Assembly (NCBI GenBank): GCA_008694505.1
Contig: VZDJ01000224.1
Coordinates: forward strand, 480,776 to 544,775
Direction: 5' to 3'
DNA from: Cyanoderma ruficeps
Lineage: Eukaryota > Chordata > Aves > Passeriformes > Timaliidae
Length of the DNA stretch: 64,000 bases
Position 1 is the stretch's first letter; every line of letters starts with the position of its first letter. Of this stretch, positions 1 through 11,144 are shown in pieces. The notes under the pieces are model-generated. The model did no database searches and was not told where the DNA came from. It saw nothing but the letters and a program-made list of their open reading frames with translations. The position numbers were made by a program, and so were the translations under genes.

Positions 1-73
1 CTCCCTTGACCCCCAAACCCGCTCCCCTGCCTCCCAAACGCACCCCCCGCCCCCCGGGCTGCCCCCAGCTCAC

Positions 74-254
74 CCATCCTCCCTGCTGGGCGATCCAGCG
101 GGCGATGTGGTTGTGCAGCATGAAGTCCCTGAGGAAGCCGGCGATGCGGCGCAGGAAGCCGCGCACGCCGCGCTGCCACACGTGCATGGCCATGCGGTAC
201 CCGAAGGCCAGCAGGGCGATCACCCGGCCCCAGTTGATGCCACTCTCGAACAGC
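74..254 (-). CDS. BAK1: BAK1 exon with BH1 and BH2
   Basis: This 181-nt exon reads from LFESGINWGRV to ARWIAQQGGW. It carries the hydrophobic hairpin (BH1) and BH2 of the BCL-2 fold. The acceptor ttgcag lies at 255-260 and the donor gtgag at 69-73, read on the minus strand. The next codon would start the C-terminal anchor exon, which falls to the left of base 1. Confidence 0.93.
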
Positions 255-3200
255 CTGCAAGGGAGAACCCCAGGGAGATCCCGGGTGATCCCTGAATCCC
301 TGCCCGGAGCTCCCAGCTCAGCGTCCCGGAGCTGCCCGGGCTGGGGGAGCTCGGGCGAGATGGAGGAAATGGCCCCAGATCGTACCAGGAAAAGCTTAAG
401 TTGGATATTATGGAATTTTTCTTTCTCTGGAAGGGTTGTTCAGGCCTAGGACAGCTGCCCAGGTCAGGGCATCTCAAGCAATATGATCAGGATTGAGGAA
501 ATTGCCCCAAATTGTACCAGGAAAAGCTTAGGTTGGATATTATGGATTTTTTTTTTTTTCTCTGGAAGGGTTGTCCAGGCCTGGCACTGCTGCTCAGGGT
601 GGGGCAGCTTGAGCAGTGGGGTCAAGATTGAAGAGATGGCCCCAAATTGTACCAGGAAAAGCTCAGGTTGGATCTTATGGAATTTCTTTCTCTCTGGAAC
701 CGTTGTCCAGGCCTGGCACAGCTGCCCAGGCCAAGGGAGCTCCAGCAGTGGGGTCAAGATTGAAGAAATGGTCCCAAATTGTACAAGGAAAAGCTTAAGT
801 TGGATATTATGGATTTTTTTTTTCCTCTGGAAGGGCTGTCCAGGCCTGGCACAGCTGCCCAGGTTGGGGCATCTCAAGCAATATGATCAGGATTGAGGAA
901 AAAGCCCCAAGTTATAGCAGGAAACATTTAGTTTGGAGATTTAGGAAAATCCAGTCACTGCAAAGGTTCTCCAGCCCAGGGGATCTCAAGCAGTGTGCTC
1001 AGGACAAGAGGAAACAGCCCCAAGTGGTAGCAGGAAACATTTAGTTCGGAGATTTGGGAAAATCTTTTCACTGGAGGGTTCCCCAGCCCTGCCACAGCTG
1101 CCAGAACACCCTCCCTGGACAGCTGGAAAAGGCACACGACTGTGGCCCTTGGGGACAGGGTTTAGGGGTGGCCTTGGCAGGGCTGGGGAAGGGCTGGACC
1201 CTGAGGGAGCTTTCCCAGCCCAAACCATTCCCTGATTCTGTGGGTGAACACCGGGGATGCTGCACCAGCCCTCGAGGCTCATCCCAGCCACACACACACG
1301 GGGATTTTGTGGCTGGAAGAGGCCCCAAAATGCTCCTCAGTGTTTCTGCTCCAGGGTTAGGCACTGATTATTTACACCACCAGGTTTGGAAGGTGCTTTT
1401 CCTGCCTTCCAGCAAGAAGAGGAAAAAGGGAATTAAAAAAATGCTAAAGAGAGGAATCTGAGGGCCTGTGGTTCAATCTGCTGCCCTGGGCTGGTGGTCC
1501 CTGCCTGCTCTGGGCCTTGGGGAGGGAATTAGGGACACAGAGAGCAGGTGGCATGAGGACAGGGATAAATTCACTTGTGTGTTACAGGGACAGAAGTAAA
1601 ATCACCTGTGTGTGACAAGGGGAAGGATGGGGTTAATTTAACTTACCTGAGTGTGAAAAGGGTTAATTTACCCAAGTGTGACAAGGGGTGGGACAGGGGT
1701 TCATTTAATTCACCTGAGTGTGACGAGGGTTAATTTACCTGAGTATGACCAGGACAGGGATAGGGGTTCATTTAATTCACCTGAGTGTGACAGGGACAGG
1801 AGTTAATTTACCTGAATGTGACCAGGACAGGGACAGAGGTTAATTTAATTTACCTGAGTGTGACAAGGACAGGGGTTAATTTAATTTACCTGAGTGTCAC
1901 CAGGACAGGGACAGGGGTTATTTTAATTTACCTGAGCGTGACAAGGACGGGGGTTAATTTAATTTACCTGAGTGTGACAGGGAAAGGGACAGGAGTTAAT
2001 TTACCTGAGTGTGACCAGGACAGGGACAGGGGTTAATTTACCTGAGTGTGACAGGGACAGGGGTTAATTTATTTTACTGAGTGTGACCAGGACAGGGAAA
2101 AGGGTTAATTTACCTGAGTGTGACCAGGACAGAGACAGGGGTTAATTTACCTGAGTGTGACAGGGACAGGGGTTAATTTACCTGCGTGTGACAGGGACAG
2201 GGACAGGGGTTAATTTACCTGCGTGTGTTGCCGCCTCAGCCAGCGCGGCTTCCCGGACAGGGGAGCAGGAAAAGGACAGAAAGGAAGGAGTTAGACACAA
2301 ACTCTGGAGAAAAGAAGGAATTCGACACAAATGCTGAGCAGAGGGCACGGGGACAGGGCTGTCACAGCCAGAGGTGTCTGGAGGAGTCACAGGAAGCACA
2401 GACCCTCCTGCCTGTGCCACAGGGCAGCCGGACCTGGGGGAACGTTTCCCCTGCAGACAGAAGCCCTTGATGCCCCTCGAGCCAAGGTTCCTTGGAAGTC
2501 CTGGCAGGCAGTTTTCCAGGTTTGTGCCCTCACTCCTCACCTGCTGCAGTGCTTTGGGTGGCTGTCACCTGCACGAGGCTCTGTGTGTCACCTGCAGGCT
2601 CTGTGTGTCACCTGCAGGCTGTGTGTGTCACCTGCACAAGGTTCTGTGTGTCACCTGCACAAGGCTCTGTGTGTCACCTGCAGGCTGTGTGTGTCACCTG
2701 CACGAGGTTCTGTGTGTCACCTGCACAAGGCTCTGTGTGTCACCTGCAGGCTTTGTGTGTCACCTGCACAAGGTTCTGTGTGTCACCTGCACAAGGCTCT
2801 GTGTGTCACCTGCAGGCTGTGTGTGTCACCTGCAGGCTCTGTGTGTCACCTGCGGGCTCTGTGTGTCACCTGCACAAGGCTCTATGTGTCACCTGCAGGC
2901 TGTGTGTGTTACCTGCAGGCGGCTCTGTGTGTCACCTGCACGAGGCTCTGTGTGTCACCTGCAGGCTGTCCCAGCCCATGGAGCAGGCCCCACCCTGAGG
3001 TGTCCATGGGGACCAGGTCGGATGGGAGCCCTGAGCCCCCTCACCTCGTGTGTGGCATCCTGCCCACGGCAGGGGTTGGAATGAGATGATCTTCAAGGTC
3101 CCTCCCAACCCAACCATCCCATGATTCCATGATTTCTGTGACCATCCCATCTCCAGATGTGGAGCTGTGGTTGGGCTTGTTCCTTGGGATGTCCCAGCCT

Positions 3201-6200
3201 GGAGCAAGGGACAGCAGGAGCAGCAGCAGGGGCAGGGCTGGTTGTGCCCCTGAGGGGACAGGCACAGGCCACGTGTCCCGGGGACATCCCCTGACAGAGC
3301 CCAGCCAGCTGGGCAAGGACTGGGATGCCTGGGAGGGGACAATGACACGAGCAGTGCACAGGAGGAGGAGCAGACAGGCAGAAAACACAGGAATCATCCC
3401 GGGAAGCTCGCTGGGAGCTCGGCCAGGGCTGGAGGGGGAAGCTTGAACACACAGAGTGTGGCTTTAACCATCAGCACTGAGCACACCTGACCTCCCCTCC
3501 CCTTCTCCTCCAGGGAAAGCGCCCAGCCCATGCCGGGAGCTCCCGAGGCTTTACCGGGAGGCGATTTCGGTGAAGTGCTGGTAGGCGTTGTCGGGGGTGA
3601 GCTGCAGGGAGCCCAGCATGCTGCAGAACTCCACGTCGTAGCGCCGGTAGATGTCATCCCCGATGATGGCCAGGCGCTCGCCCACCTGGCTCTCGGTGCT
3701 GTTGGAGCGAGCGGGGAGTCAGGGCAGGCTCTGGAGCACAGCCTGGCTCGGGCTGAGGGGCAGGGATTTACCTCTTCAGGTCCTGCTGGATTTGCTCGAT
3801 CTCCGGGTCCGGCCGCAGCTCTGCCCCTCGCTCCTGGCGCTCCTGCTGGTAGCGGTAGAAGGCGAAACTCCGGAACACCCCCTCGGCCTCCTCTGCCACA
3901 CGACCTTCTGGAGAGGCAGGAGGGACAGCGCTCAAGGCACGGACTCATCTCCCTCCGTCCTCAAATTTCCAAGGGGCCATTCCCTCATTTCCACCCCGAG
4001 TTTGTGCTGTTTGTGTTAACGTCGGCCTTGTGGCGCAATCCCAAAAAATCCGACATAAATGAGTCCTCAGAGAATCCATTTTGAATCCAGTCATGTTCCT
4101 GAGGGCACAGCCCCCTTCGGAACCCACTCGAGGCCAGAGGCAGCCCCAGGACTGGCACAACACGCACCAGATGTTGGAGCACGTGGAAGCTCTCCCCTGT
4201 CTCCATCAGGACACTGCCCAGCACAGTTTGGGAATTGCAGATCCCAAATGGAATTGGGGGCAAAGCTCAGCCTGGTTCTGCCCAGCAGCCCCCAGCAAAC
4301 AATCTTGGTTTGCAGCGTGGCCTTGTGTGGCACAGCCGTGTCAAGGTGAGGAAAAACTGGTCATTTTAGGGGAATTCCTTCTGGATTCACATCCCTGGTG
4401 TCACATGCAGGGACTGCCACCTCTGCAGGGGCTGCTGCAGGAGCAGAAGGGAGAGGAGGCTCTGGATAAGTCCCAGAGAGGGCACTCCCCACCCCTGACA
4501 GCAGGGAAACAGCCAGGGTGGGCCTGAATGGCTGCTCCAACACATCCAGGTGGGAGAAATCCCAAAATCCCCTCTCTGCTCTCAGACAGGGAGGGAACAG
4601 TGAGCTGGGCGGGCTGGGGCTGGGGGCCAGGGCTCCTTCCTTGGCTCTCATCAACAAGCAGAGCTCGGCACTCCAGGAAATCTGGGTGCAGAGGGTGAAA
4701 GTGCCTGTTTGTGACAGCTCCAGACCCACACAGGTGTCCCTGCACCCTCACAACCTCCTCCAGACCCACACTAATGGCCCTGTACCCACACAACCCTCTC
4801 CAGACCCACACAGGTGTGCCTGCACCCTCACAACCTCCTCCAGACCCACACATTTGTCCTTACCCCCACACAACCTTCTCCAGGCCCACACAACCTTCTC
4901 CAGGCCCACACACATGTCCCTGTCCCCACAGAACCTTCTCCAGACCCACACATGTCCCTGTGCCCACATAAACATCTCCAGGCCCACAGAATCTTCTCCA
5001 GCCCACACACATTTCCTTGTCCCCACAGAACTATCTCCAGACCCACACATGTGTCCTTGTCCCCACAAAACCATCTCCAGACCCACACATGTCCCTGTGC
5101 CCACATAAACAGCTCCAGCCCCACACATTTGTCCTTATCTTCACACAGCCTTTTCCGGGCCCACACATGTCCCCTCAGAACTGTCTCCAGGCCTACACAT
5201 ATGTCCCTTGTCCCCACAGAACCTTCTCCACACATGTCCCCACAGAACCTTCTCCAGGTTCACATACGTCCCTGTGCCCACATAAACATCTCCAGACCCA
5301 CACAACATTCTCCAGGTCCACACACGAGTCCCTGTCCTCACAGAACCTTTTCCAGACCCACACACGTGTCCTTGTCCCCACATAAACATCTCCAGGCCCA
5401 CAGAACTTTCTCCAGGCCCACACACATGTCCCTGACCCCACAGAACTTTCTCCAGGCCCACACACGTGTCCTTGTCCCCACAGAACTTTCTCCAAGCCCA
5501 TACACGTGTCCTTGTCCCCACAAAACCTTCTCCAGGCCCACACACGTGTCCTTGTCCCCACAGAACTTTCTCCAGACCCACACACACATCCCTGTCCCCA
5601 CAGAACCTTCTCCAGGCCCACACACGTGTCCCTGTCCCCCCACTGCTCAGGGACACGGCCAGGAGCAGCCCCTCTGCAGCAGGGAGCCCCCAGAGAGATG
5701 TTTCAGCCCCACCATGAGCGATCCCTCATCACACACATTCCGTGGCTCCGGGTCTGCCACGGGATGTCCTGGATTAGAGCTCGGTTTCAGCAGCTCCAGA
5801 AGCACCTGGAGAGGGACAGTGGCTCCCACTGAGCCACCCCACAGGGACCAGGAGCACCGCTCTTCACAGGTTTCTTTTCCAAGATAAAAATTAGTTTGGG
5901 ACAGGAGTGGTGGGGCAGGATCAGAGCTCTCAGCTCCTTTCACGGAGCACCCAGACACTGCCCAGGTACAGCAGGTCCCGGGGAAGGGGCAGGAGATCCT
6001 GCAGGACTGTGAGTTTGGGGGACCACCCTGTCCTTGGGGGACAGCACCTCCAGCAGCAGCTCCACAGCAGCCAAACCCTGTCCCACCACCCCATAAATCC
6101 AGCCTGGCCATGCAGCTCTCCAGAATCTGCATTTCCAACCTGAGATCTTCCTGCCCAGGGCTGGGGAGTGAGGGCACAGCTGTGCTGGCACTGCTGCCCC

Positions 6201-9200
6201 ACAAACCCCACTCCCAAACCCCAAAATCACACCAAATCCTCCTCACAGGGTGTTCCAGCTCGCCCCATCTCCCTGTCCCGGATGGACCCGCCCTGCTCAG
6301 GTTACAGCAGCAGAGCTGAAGAGAAAGGACAGCTCCGGTCACTGTTTCCAGGGGGTTTGGGTTTTGTTTGTTCGGTGACAAACAAATCCTTCACCTTCTG
6401 GGAACTGCGAATCGGTGACACTCCAGCCAGAAAACGAAACCAACTGAGTCAGAGTTTCAGGTAGAGGAGGGCAAACACTCAGCCAGGCAGAAGAGGAAAT
6501 GTCTGCACTAAAATAATCCCTGTGTTTGGCCACCCCAGGAGCTATTTTTAATAACACCAGGACCAGAGGATCCCCTTCCCACAGGTGTACCCCCAGCACC
6601 CACTGAGATTGTCTTGGGATCTCTCCCACTCAAGGGACCTGGATCAGGGTTTGCCTGGTGGATTCCCAGGGCCAGCAGTGCCAAAGGGAGGTTGGAGCTG
6701 CTCAGGGATCTCTGGAAGGGAGGAACTGCTCCATGTCTGCTCCATGTCTGCTCCATGTCTGCTCCATGTCTGCTCCCTCCATGCCCAGCTCACTCTGCAC
6801 TGGCATCCACACCCTGGATCCACAGCACGGGCAGCACTGCCCCGACCCACAGAGCCCCAAACATTCAACTCTCGCATTTCTGTGTGAGATCATTTATTTC
6901 TCACTGCTCCCATCTCAGCTGTGCTGTGGGGGAAACTGGCAGCTCTGGTAAAAAATCTCTATCGGCCCCAAACACCCAAACCACCACTCCAGGCAGTGAC
7001 AGGTGTAGTGGGTTTAGTGCTGGCCAAGTGCCAGTGCACCTACTAGAATTATTTATTCATTTTCTGCTTTGAGATAAGATTTAGGAGGAGAGCAAAGCAG
7101 GCTCAGAACTTCAAAGGGTATAAAGACAACTTAATTAACAGAACTAAAAGAATAATAAGAATCAGAATAAAACCTTCAGAACACTTCTCCCCCCTCACAC
7201 CCTCTTTCTTTTCTTTCCCACTGACAATGTAGAGGCAAACCCTGGAACTTTCAGCCAGTTTACCACCTCAGAATAGTCTTTGTTCAGTTCTCTCAGGGAG
7301 AGGGGTTTCTCCTGCTATGCCATGGAGACTTCTCCACAAGAAACTGTTCTCTGTTCTCATGGGTTCAATGTCACAGTCACTCAGCTGCCCCGGAGATGGA
7401 AATCTGTTTGCCATGTCAAACTGCCTCCCCTCGACTCACAGCTTTCCCCATCTCAAACTCCCTCCCCTCGACTCACAACTTTCCCCACGTGAAATTCCCT
7501 CCCCTCGACTCACAACTTTCCCCACGTGAAATTCCCTCCCCTCGCCTCACAGCTTTCCCCACAACAGTTTTCCAGGGCTCAGTCTTCAGCTAGTGGGGTG
7601 CACTTTTAAGGATGAGCTGTTCAGAAAGGTTCTCTCAATCTGTCTCTGAGATCATCTTCATCTCTGGGAACAGAGGTCTTCTTCTTTCCCTGGGGGCAAA
7701 GGGTCTTCACCACTCTTATCTCTCTCTGCTCAAGCTTCTCATTTGGATCACAGCTACTCCAACACCTGCTTTGCCTCAGCATGGGTGCCTTTGCTCATGT
7801 CTACAGTCTGAACACTCCTTCTCCCATTCATATTTTCAAATTCATACTTTCCACGATTTAAAGGGATATTCTAGCGTGTCACAGTCCATCACCACAGCCT
7901 GACAAAAGAATTCCAGCCCAAGACTACGGCATCTCCTCATTCTCCTCCCATCTGGGATTTGACCCCTTCTTTACTGACCTTGGTGTCTTCATGTTGTCCT
8001 CTACATGTCTTCACTCTGCCCTTTTCCCTCACTCCAGGGAGGACTGAGGTCTGCAAGTCTCATTTGTGCAGTGAAAGCATCAACATCTCACCCAGGCCCG
8101 GGGATGGTCATGAGATCCCTGCTGGGCTGCTGCCAGAAATGTTTATGGTGGAGGAATCTTTGGTCAGGGATGGGGAAGGTGATGGAGGAAGTGACTGGGA
8201 CCTCAGCAGCCAGAACTGGGCTAGAACTCAGCAGCAGCACACCACGGGCCTCCCCTGCCCATTGCTCTGCCCTGCCCAACAATCGCTGGTGAAACTCAGC
8301 AGCAGCAAACTGCTGGAATCCTAGAAACTTAGAATTTGGGGGTTTACTGTATAGTGAGTACACGTGAGTCAAGACAGAGAATTTTGAGTGTTGCCTTTGT
8401 TCTTCTTCTCTCCTTCTTCTTCCTTCTTCATGGATTTGGGTGGTTTTCTCTAACTGAGTGAAAGATGTCTGCATTGTGGACCTCAAATGGTCATTATTGG
8501 GTCAAAAGCATAAATAATATAAGTGTCACTTTAGTATTAAGTAATTATCTCTTAAATAGCCTTGGTAGGAGCTAGAAGCACTCCATTTTGTCTTGTTTCT
8601 TTAACTGGCAAGTTAGAGCTCACACTTCGTGAAACTGAAAGTAATTAAGAGATAACAAACAACCAAGACCAAACTCAACTCTACATCTCCCGGGTCTTTC
8701 ATCCTGACCTGGGAGGAAATAAAGCAGGCAAAACTGTAACAGGAAACAGCCAGGCAGGATCTGAGCAGCCTGGAGCTGCTCCCAGGGCCCAGCAGGGCTG
8801 AATGTCAGCAAGATGTTCACAGCCATGGCTCAGCCCTGAGGCCTCCTCCTCCTCCCCACGGGGAGAAAACTCTGTTCAAAAGCCAGAAGCAAGAGAGAGC
8901 TTCACGGGGCTGTTTCCACGTGTCTTCAGAGAGGCGTGTTCGGCTTCCTCAGTGGTTTAACCAAGTGCCAGTTGTCAGAGGCAGACAGCTATTGGCTTCG
9001 TGGGGCACACAGGAAGCTGCTAGCGGCTGCTCACAGAGAATCGCTTCCGTAACTGATGGGTTTTTTTCTCTTTAACTAAAAGCCAAGCTACGTTAAACCT
9101 GGTGAAAAACGTGGTCCCATCCCTAGGAGCCCAGGAGACAGGGATCAGCTCCCTGCACAGAGGGAGATTCCAGCCTGGAAACAGCAGGCAGCCCAGGGAA

Positions 9201-11116
9201 GCGAGAGCAGCCTCTGGAGATTTCTGCCCACAGGGAAGAAATCCAGCTCCACCTCACCAGCTGCAGTCTGACTGGGATGAGCAGCTGGGTTTGGGTTTGA
9301 TCCCAGCCAGTTGGGCAGCCCCTGGTAGTTCCTGTTATCCGTTACCGGTGATTCCATGAAGGATGATCAGGGTGAGAACTGCACCGTGCTGGTGTCATCC
9401 TGCTGGAGAGCAGAGCTTCCAGACAGGGGGATGGACACCTGCCATCCCCGAGGGATCTGCACAGCACAAAACCTTCCCCTCCCTCTGCTCCTTAGCACCA
9501 GAACCTTCCCACCCTGAGGAGGAGCAGCGTCCCCAGAGTGCAGAGCTGAGGGGCAGCCTGGGCTGTGAGACAGGAACTCATCCCTCAAAAAGGGAGATTT
9601 TCTGCTGCAGGCCCTGAACTGGGCTCAGGAAAGCTGCCGTAATTCTGGTCTCCATGAGCAGAGTGGTTCCTGTTCCATCACACACTGCCAGGAGGAGGAA
9701 GCTCCTGCCTTCATCCACAGCACCCTAAAAACCCCAGGGGAGGAAGGTGCCCCCCAGCCCTGGCGCAAACAGCAGCACCTCGGCCATGCCCAAGGCGAGG
9801 AGGATGAGGGCTCACAACGATGCCCAAACAAATCCCCGAGCAGGAGAGAAATCTCTGCTGCATCCAAAGGCAAACACGCAGAGCCCCAGATGAAATCCAG
9901 GCTCAATCCCTGCAACAAGGCCTCAATCCCACAGTGGAAGCCGCACATCCCTGCTCACACTGGGGCCCACAAGGCTTCTGCCACCTCCAAATTCCAGAGG
10001 TGGAATTCCTCCCGACTCCCCCTGAGTTTTGGGAAGCAGAGGGATGCTGGGACTGCCAGTAAGTGTCTAAGAGAACAGGAACTGGGACTGTGACCCAGCC
10101 TGCTCAGAGCTCAGGGCCTGATTTCTTACTGCTTTTCACACCAGAGCCTCGCTGGCCTCAACAGGAAATCAGCAAACAGCTGCCCCTCTTTGTGGATTTT
10201 TGTACCTGCTGGACTCTGGCATGGCAAGGACGGGGTATTTTCCTTCCAGTGCAACCACAGGGTCTGGCACTGAGAGAGGGAGAGGAGCCCAGGCAAGAGC
10301 AGAGCAGCAATCCCTGTCAGGGCAGGGCCAGAGCCCTGAGCTGGGCTGAGCTCCCCGATCCCGAGCAGCTCCAGCCCTGTGTTGACAGAGCTGACTCAGC
10401 TGATTTACCCTCACCTGCCCTCTGAGGTCGGGGCAGCACCAGGAGTCACCGTGTCCCACATTTCATCCTCTCGGGACGAGCTGGGAGCTGAGGGATTTTC
10501 CTGTCAGCCCCACTCCCAGTTTCACCCATTGACCAGGGCAGGGCTGGGCTCACAGGGTGACCCCGCTCCCAGCTCGTCACCACTGCTCTGCCAGGGCACA
10601 CAGGCCCTGATGTCACCCCAAGGCCACCCAGACTGCCTCACATCTGTGTTTTCCTGTGTGTTTTAAACCCCAAACACCTCCTGCTCTCTCGTGCTCAGGG
10701 AAGCACATACACCACACCAGGCAGCTCCCAGCACTTTGTGCCTTCCAATCCCACCCTGCTGCCCACCCAATGCCAGGCACTCTTGATTATTTTGGATGGA
10801 AAAGAACCTTAAATCTCACCCCATTCCACCCAGGGACACTTCCCACTAGACCAGGATTCTCCAAGCCCCTGGCATCTCCCAAAAAAGCATTGAGCACCTC
10901 CCAGTTCGATTCAGTTCATTACAGAGCTGATCTGTTATCCCAGCCTTGCAAAAAGCCCTGGAGACAGGAAATCCCACCTTGCCCAAGGGGAAAGAATAAA
11001 AAAATAAAGGTTTGAAGCTGCTCCCTCCCCTGAGCAGCCCAGAACTCTTTACCTGAGCTGCGGCTCCCCCGGCGTTCCAGTGCCCGTGGAGGCTCCTCCT
11101 CATTCCCTGAGGCCAT
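74..11116 (-). CDS. BAK1: BAK1, BCL-2 antagonist/killer (partial: last exon off the left edge)
   Basis: BAK is a multidomain pro-apoptotic BCL-2 protein of the outer mitochondrial (and ER) membrane. Activated by BH3-only proteins, it oligomerises and releases cytochrome c. Coding exons in transcript order are 11116-11053, 3907-3772, 3698-3555 and 254-74 (64, 136, 144 and 181 nt), about 175 codons. Each junction has AG/GT in minus orientation and the phases agree: G+AA gives Glu, AG+C gives Ser, CG+G gives Arg. The protein starts MASGNEEEPPRALERR. Helix alpha-1 contains EEAEGVFRSFAFYRYQQE. The BH3 is in GERLAIIGDDIYRRYD, the BH1 in ESGINWGRVIALLAFGY and the BH2 in HNHIARWIAQQGGW. Human BAK continues about 34 residues past the equivalent Trp, including the tail-anchor helix; that part is not in the window. 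The start is chosen because it gives the conserved MASG- N-terminus and the right phase. Identification is by motif recall, not by a search. Confidence 0.95.
356..1085. repeat. Six tandem copies of a ~131-bp TE-like unit
   Basis: The motif gccccaaattgtaccagg and the block ending ctggcacagctgcccagg recur with starts near 369, 500, 636, 768, 900 and 1014 (spacings 131, 136, 132, 132 and 114). The second half resembles the CR1 stretch 'gttgtccaggcctggcacag'. The unit therefore looks like amplified transposon sequence. It lies in the BAK1 intron between the BH1/BH2 and BH3 exons. Confidence 0.8.
1563..2228. repeat. Minisatellite, unit ~35-47 bp (ttaatttacctgagtgtgac)
   Basis: The core ttaatttacctgagtgtgac alternates with caggacagggacaggggt in about 16 imperfect copies. 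Unit length varies because the gacagg piece is present one to three times per unit. It is intronic in BAK1. Confidence 0.9.
2560..2970. repeat. Minisatellite, unit ~20-24 bp (ctgtgtgtcacctgcaggct)
   Basis: About 19 copies are present of two alternating variants, one with gcaggct and one with gcacaagg or gcacgagg between the gtgtgtcacct cores. It also produces long open frames in several phases, which are an artefact of the repeat. Confidence 0.9.
3066..3137 (+). mobile_element. CR1 LINE 3' tail fragment
   Basis: The stretch reads ggttggaatgagatgatctt, then caaggtccctcccaaccca, and ends in a decayed attccatg repeat. This is the standard 3' end of avian CR1 non-LTR retrotransposons. Only the 5'-truncated tail is present. 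Confidence 0.85.
3555..3698 (-). CDS. BAK1: BAK1 BH3 exon
   Basis: This 144-nt exon encodes STESQVGERLAIIGDDI, then YRRYDVEF, and ends TPDNAYQHFTEIAS. It contains the BH3 helix, with the invariant Leu and Gly-Asp-Asp seen in all BAK proteins. The acceptor caacag lies at 3699-3704 and the donor gtaaag at 3549-3554 (minus strand). Confidence 0.95.
3772..3907 (-). CDS. BAK1: BAK1 alpha-1 helix exon
   Basis: This 136-nt exon encodes GRVAEEAEGVFRSFAFYRYQ, then QERQERGAEL, then RPDPEIEQIQQDLK. It matches the first helix of BAK and the loop before BH3. The acceptor ctccag lies at 3908-3913 and the donor gtaaat at 3766-3771. Only 73 bp of intron separates it from the BH3 exon. Confidence 0.93.
4714..5640. 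repeat. Minisatellite, unit ~40 bp (ccacagaaccttctccaggc)
   Basis: More than 20 copies of a unit built from ctccaggcccacacacgtgt and cccttgtccccacagaac are present, with internal variants at the gtgt/tgtc position. The array spans over 900 bp and is open in several frames because it lacks stops. Confidence 0.92.
6727..6778. repeat. 11-bp tandem repeat (tgctccatgtc)
   Basis: Four nearly perfect copies of tgctccatgtc are followed by a degenerate copy. It is a short array in the BAK1 intron. Confidence 0.85.
7004..8310 (-). mobile_element. LTR-retrotransposon segment, probably minus oriented
   Basis: The left end reads tgtagtgggtttagtgctgg, which on the minus strand ends ...CCCACTACA, a typical LTR terminus. 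A candidate opposite end is gtgtcaca at 7876-7883. The sequence is AT-richer than its surroundings and recalls passerine ERV LTRs. A degenerate polyadenylation-like ttaattaag on the minus strand (near 7130) supports the orientation. I could not find target-site duplications, so boundaries and the status of 7884-8310 (same element or flank) are uncertain. No retroviral coding frame is recognisable. Confidence 0.55.
7424..7565. repeat. 37-bp tandem repeat inside the LTR segment
   Basis: Copies beginning cctcccctcgactcacaact start at 7424, 7461, 7498 and 7535, exactly 37 bp apart, with few differences. The repeat looks like an enhancer-style duplication within the LTR. Confidence 0.85.
8311..8711 (+). 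mobile_element. Solo LTR copy, same family as 29471-29840
   Basis: It begins tgctggaatcctagaaactt and shares blocks in order with the copy at 29.5 kb: cttcttcatgg, gtggttttctctaactgagtg, attattgggtcaaaagcata, ttggagctcacac-like sequence and catctcccg. A TATA-like cataaataatat lies at about 8509. The 3' limit is approximate. Confidence 0.7.
10390..10400. promoter_or_regulatory. Palindromic MARE/AP-1 type site
   Basis: GCTGACTCAGC is an 11-base match to the core of the MAF recognition element and also contains an AP-1 TGACTCA. It lies in the long BAK1 intron, 650 bp downstream of the coding-start exon in transcript orientation. A site of this size can occur by chance. Confidence 0.25.
10790..10900 (-). 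mobile_element. CR1 LINE tail fragment, minus orientation
   Basis: Gattattttggatggaaaag, accttaaa and cacccagggacacttcccac are the reverse complement of the CR1 3' region (the usual 'gggaagtgtccctgggtgg' and 'tttaaggt' blocks). It is a short truncated insertion. Confidence 0.6.
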
Positions 11117-11144
11117 TGCAGAGGTTTGGGAAGGGCAGCTTGAG
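11053..11144 (-). CDS. BAK1: BAK1 first coding exon with start codon
   Basis: The ATG is at 11114-11116 and the coding part is 64 nt, MASGNEEEPPRALERRGSRSS plus one base. The donor gtaaag is at 11047-11052. A pyrimidine-rich stretch ending in ttccag at 11145-11150 is a good acceptor, giving 28 nt of 5'UTR in this exon. The remaining 5'UTR would then come from an upstream exon. The 7.1-kb gap to the next exon is filled mainly with repeats. Confidence 0.85.

Larger units (their letters stand above)
3908..11052 (-). other. BAK1: BAK1 long intron (7.1 kb), non-coding
   Basis: The intron holds a ~40-bp minisatellite (4.7-5.6 kb), two LTR-type segments (7.0-8.7 kb) and a CR1 tail (10.8 kb). The rest (3.9-4.7, 5.65-7.0, 8.7-10.8 kb) is apparently unique sequence in which I see no exon-like ORF with paired splice sites. 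Confidence 0.6.

Noticed and set aside
2560..2970. Regular repeat-spacer appearance suggesting a CRISPR array
   Set aside because: The organism is a vertebrate, the spacers are themselves repeated (two alternating variants), and no cas genes are present.
4814..5887. 357-codon frame rich in His, Pro and Thr
   Set aside because: Translation of the ~40-bp minisatellite at 4.7-5.6 kb; opposite-strand frames are equally open.
7004..8711. Possible retroviral genes inside the LTR region
   Set aside because: No gag, pol or env-like motif is visible in any frame; the sequence is LTR or LTR-like only.
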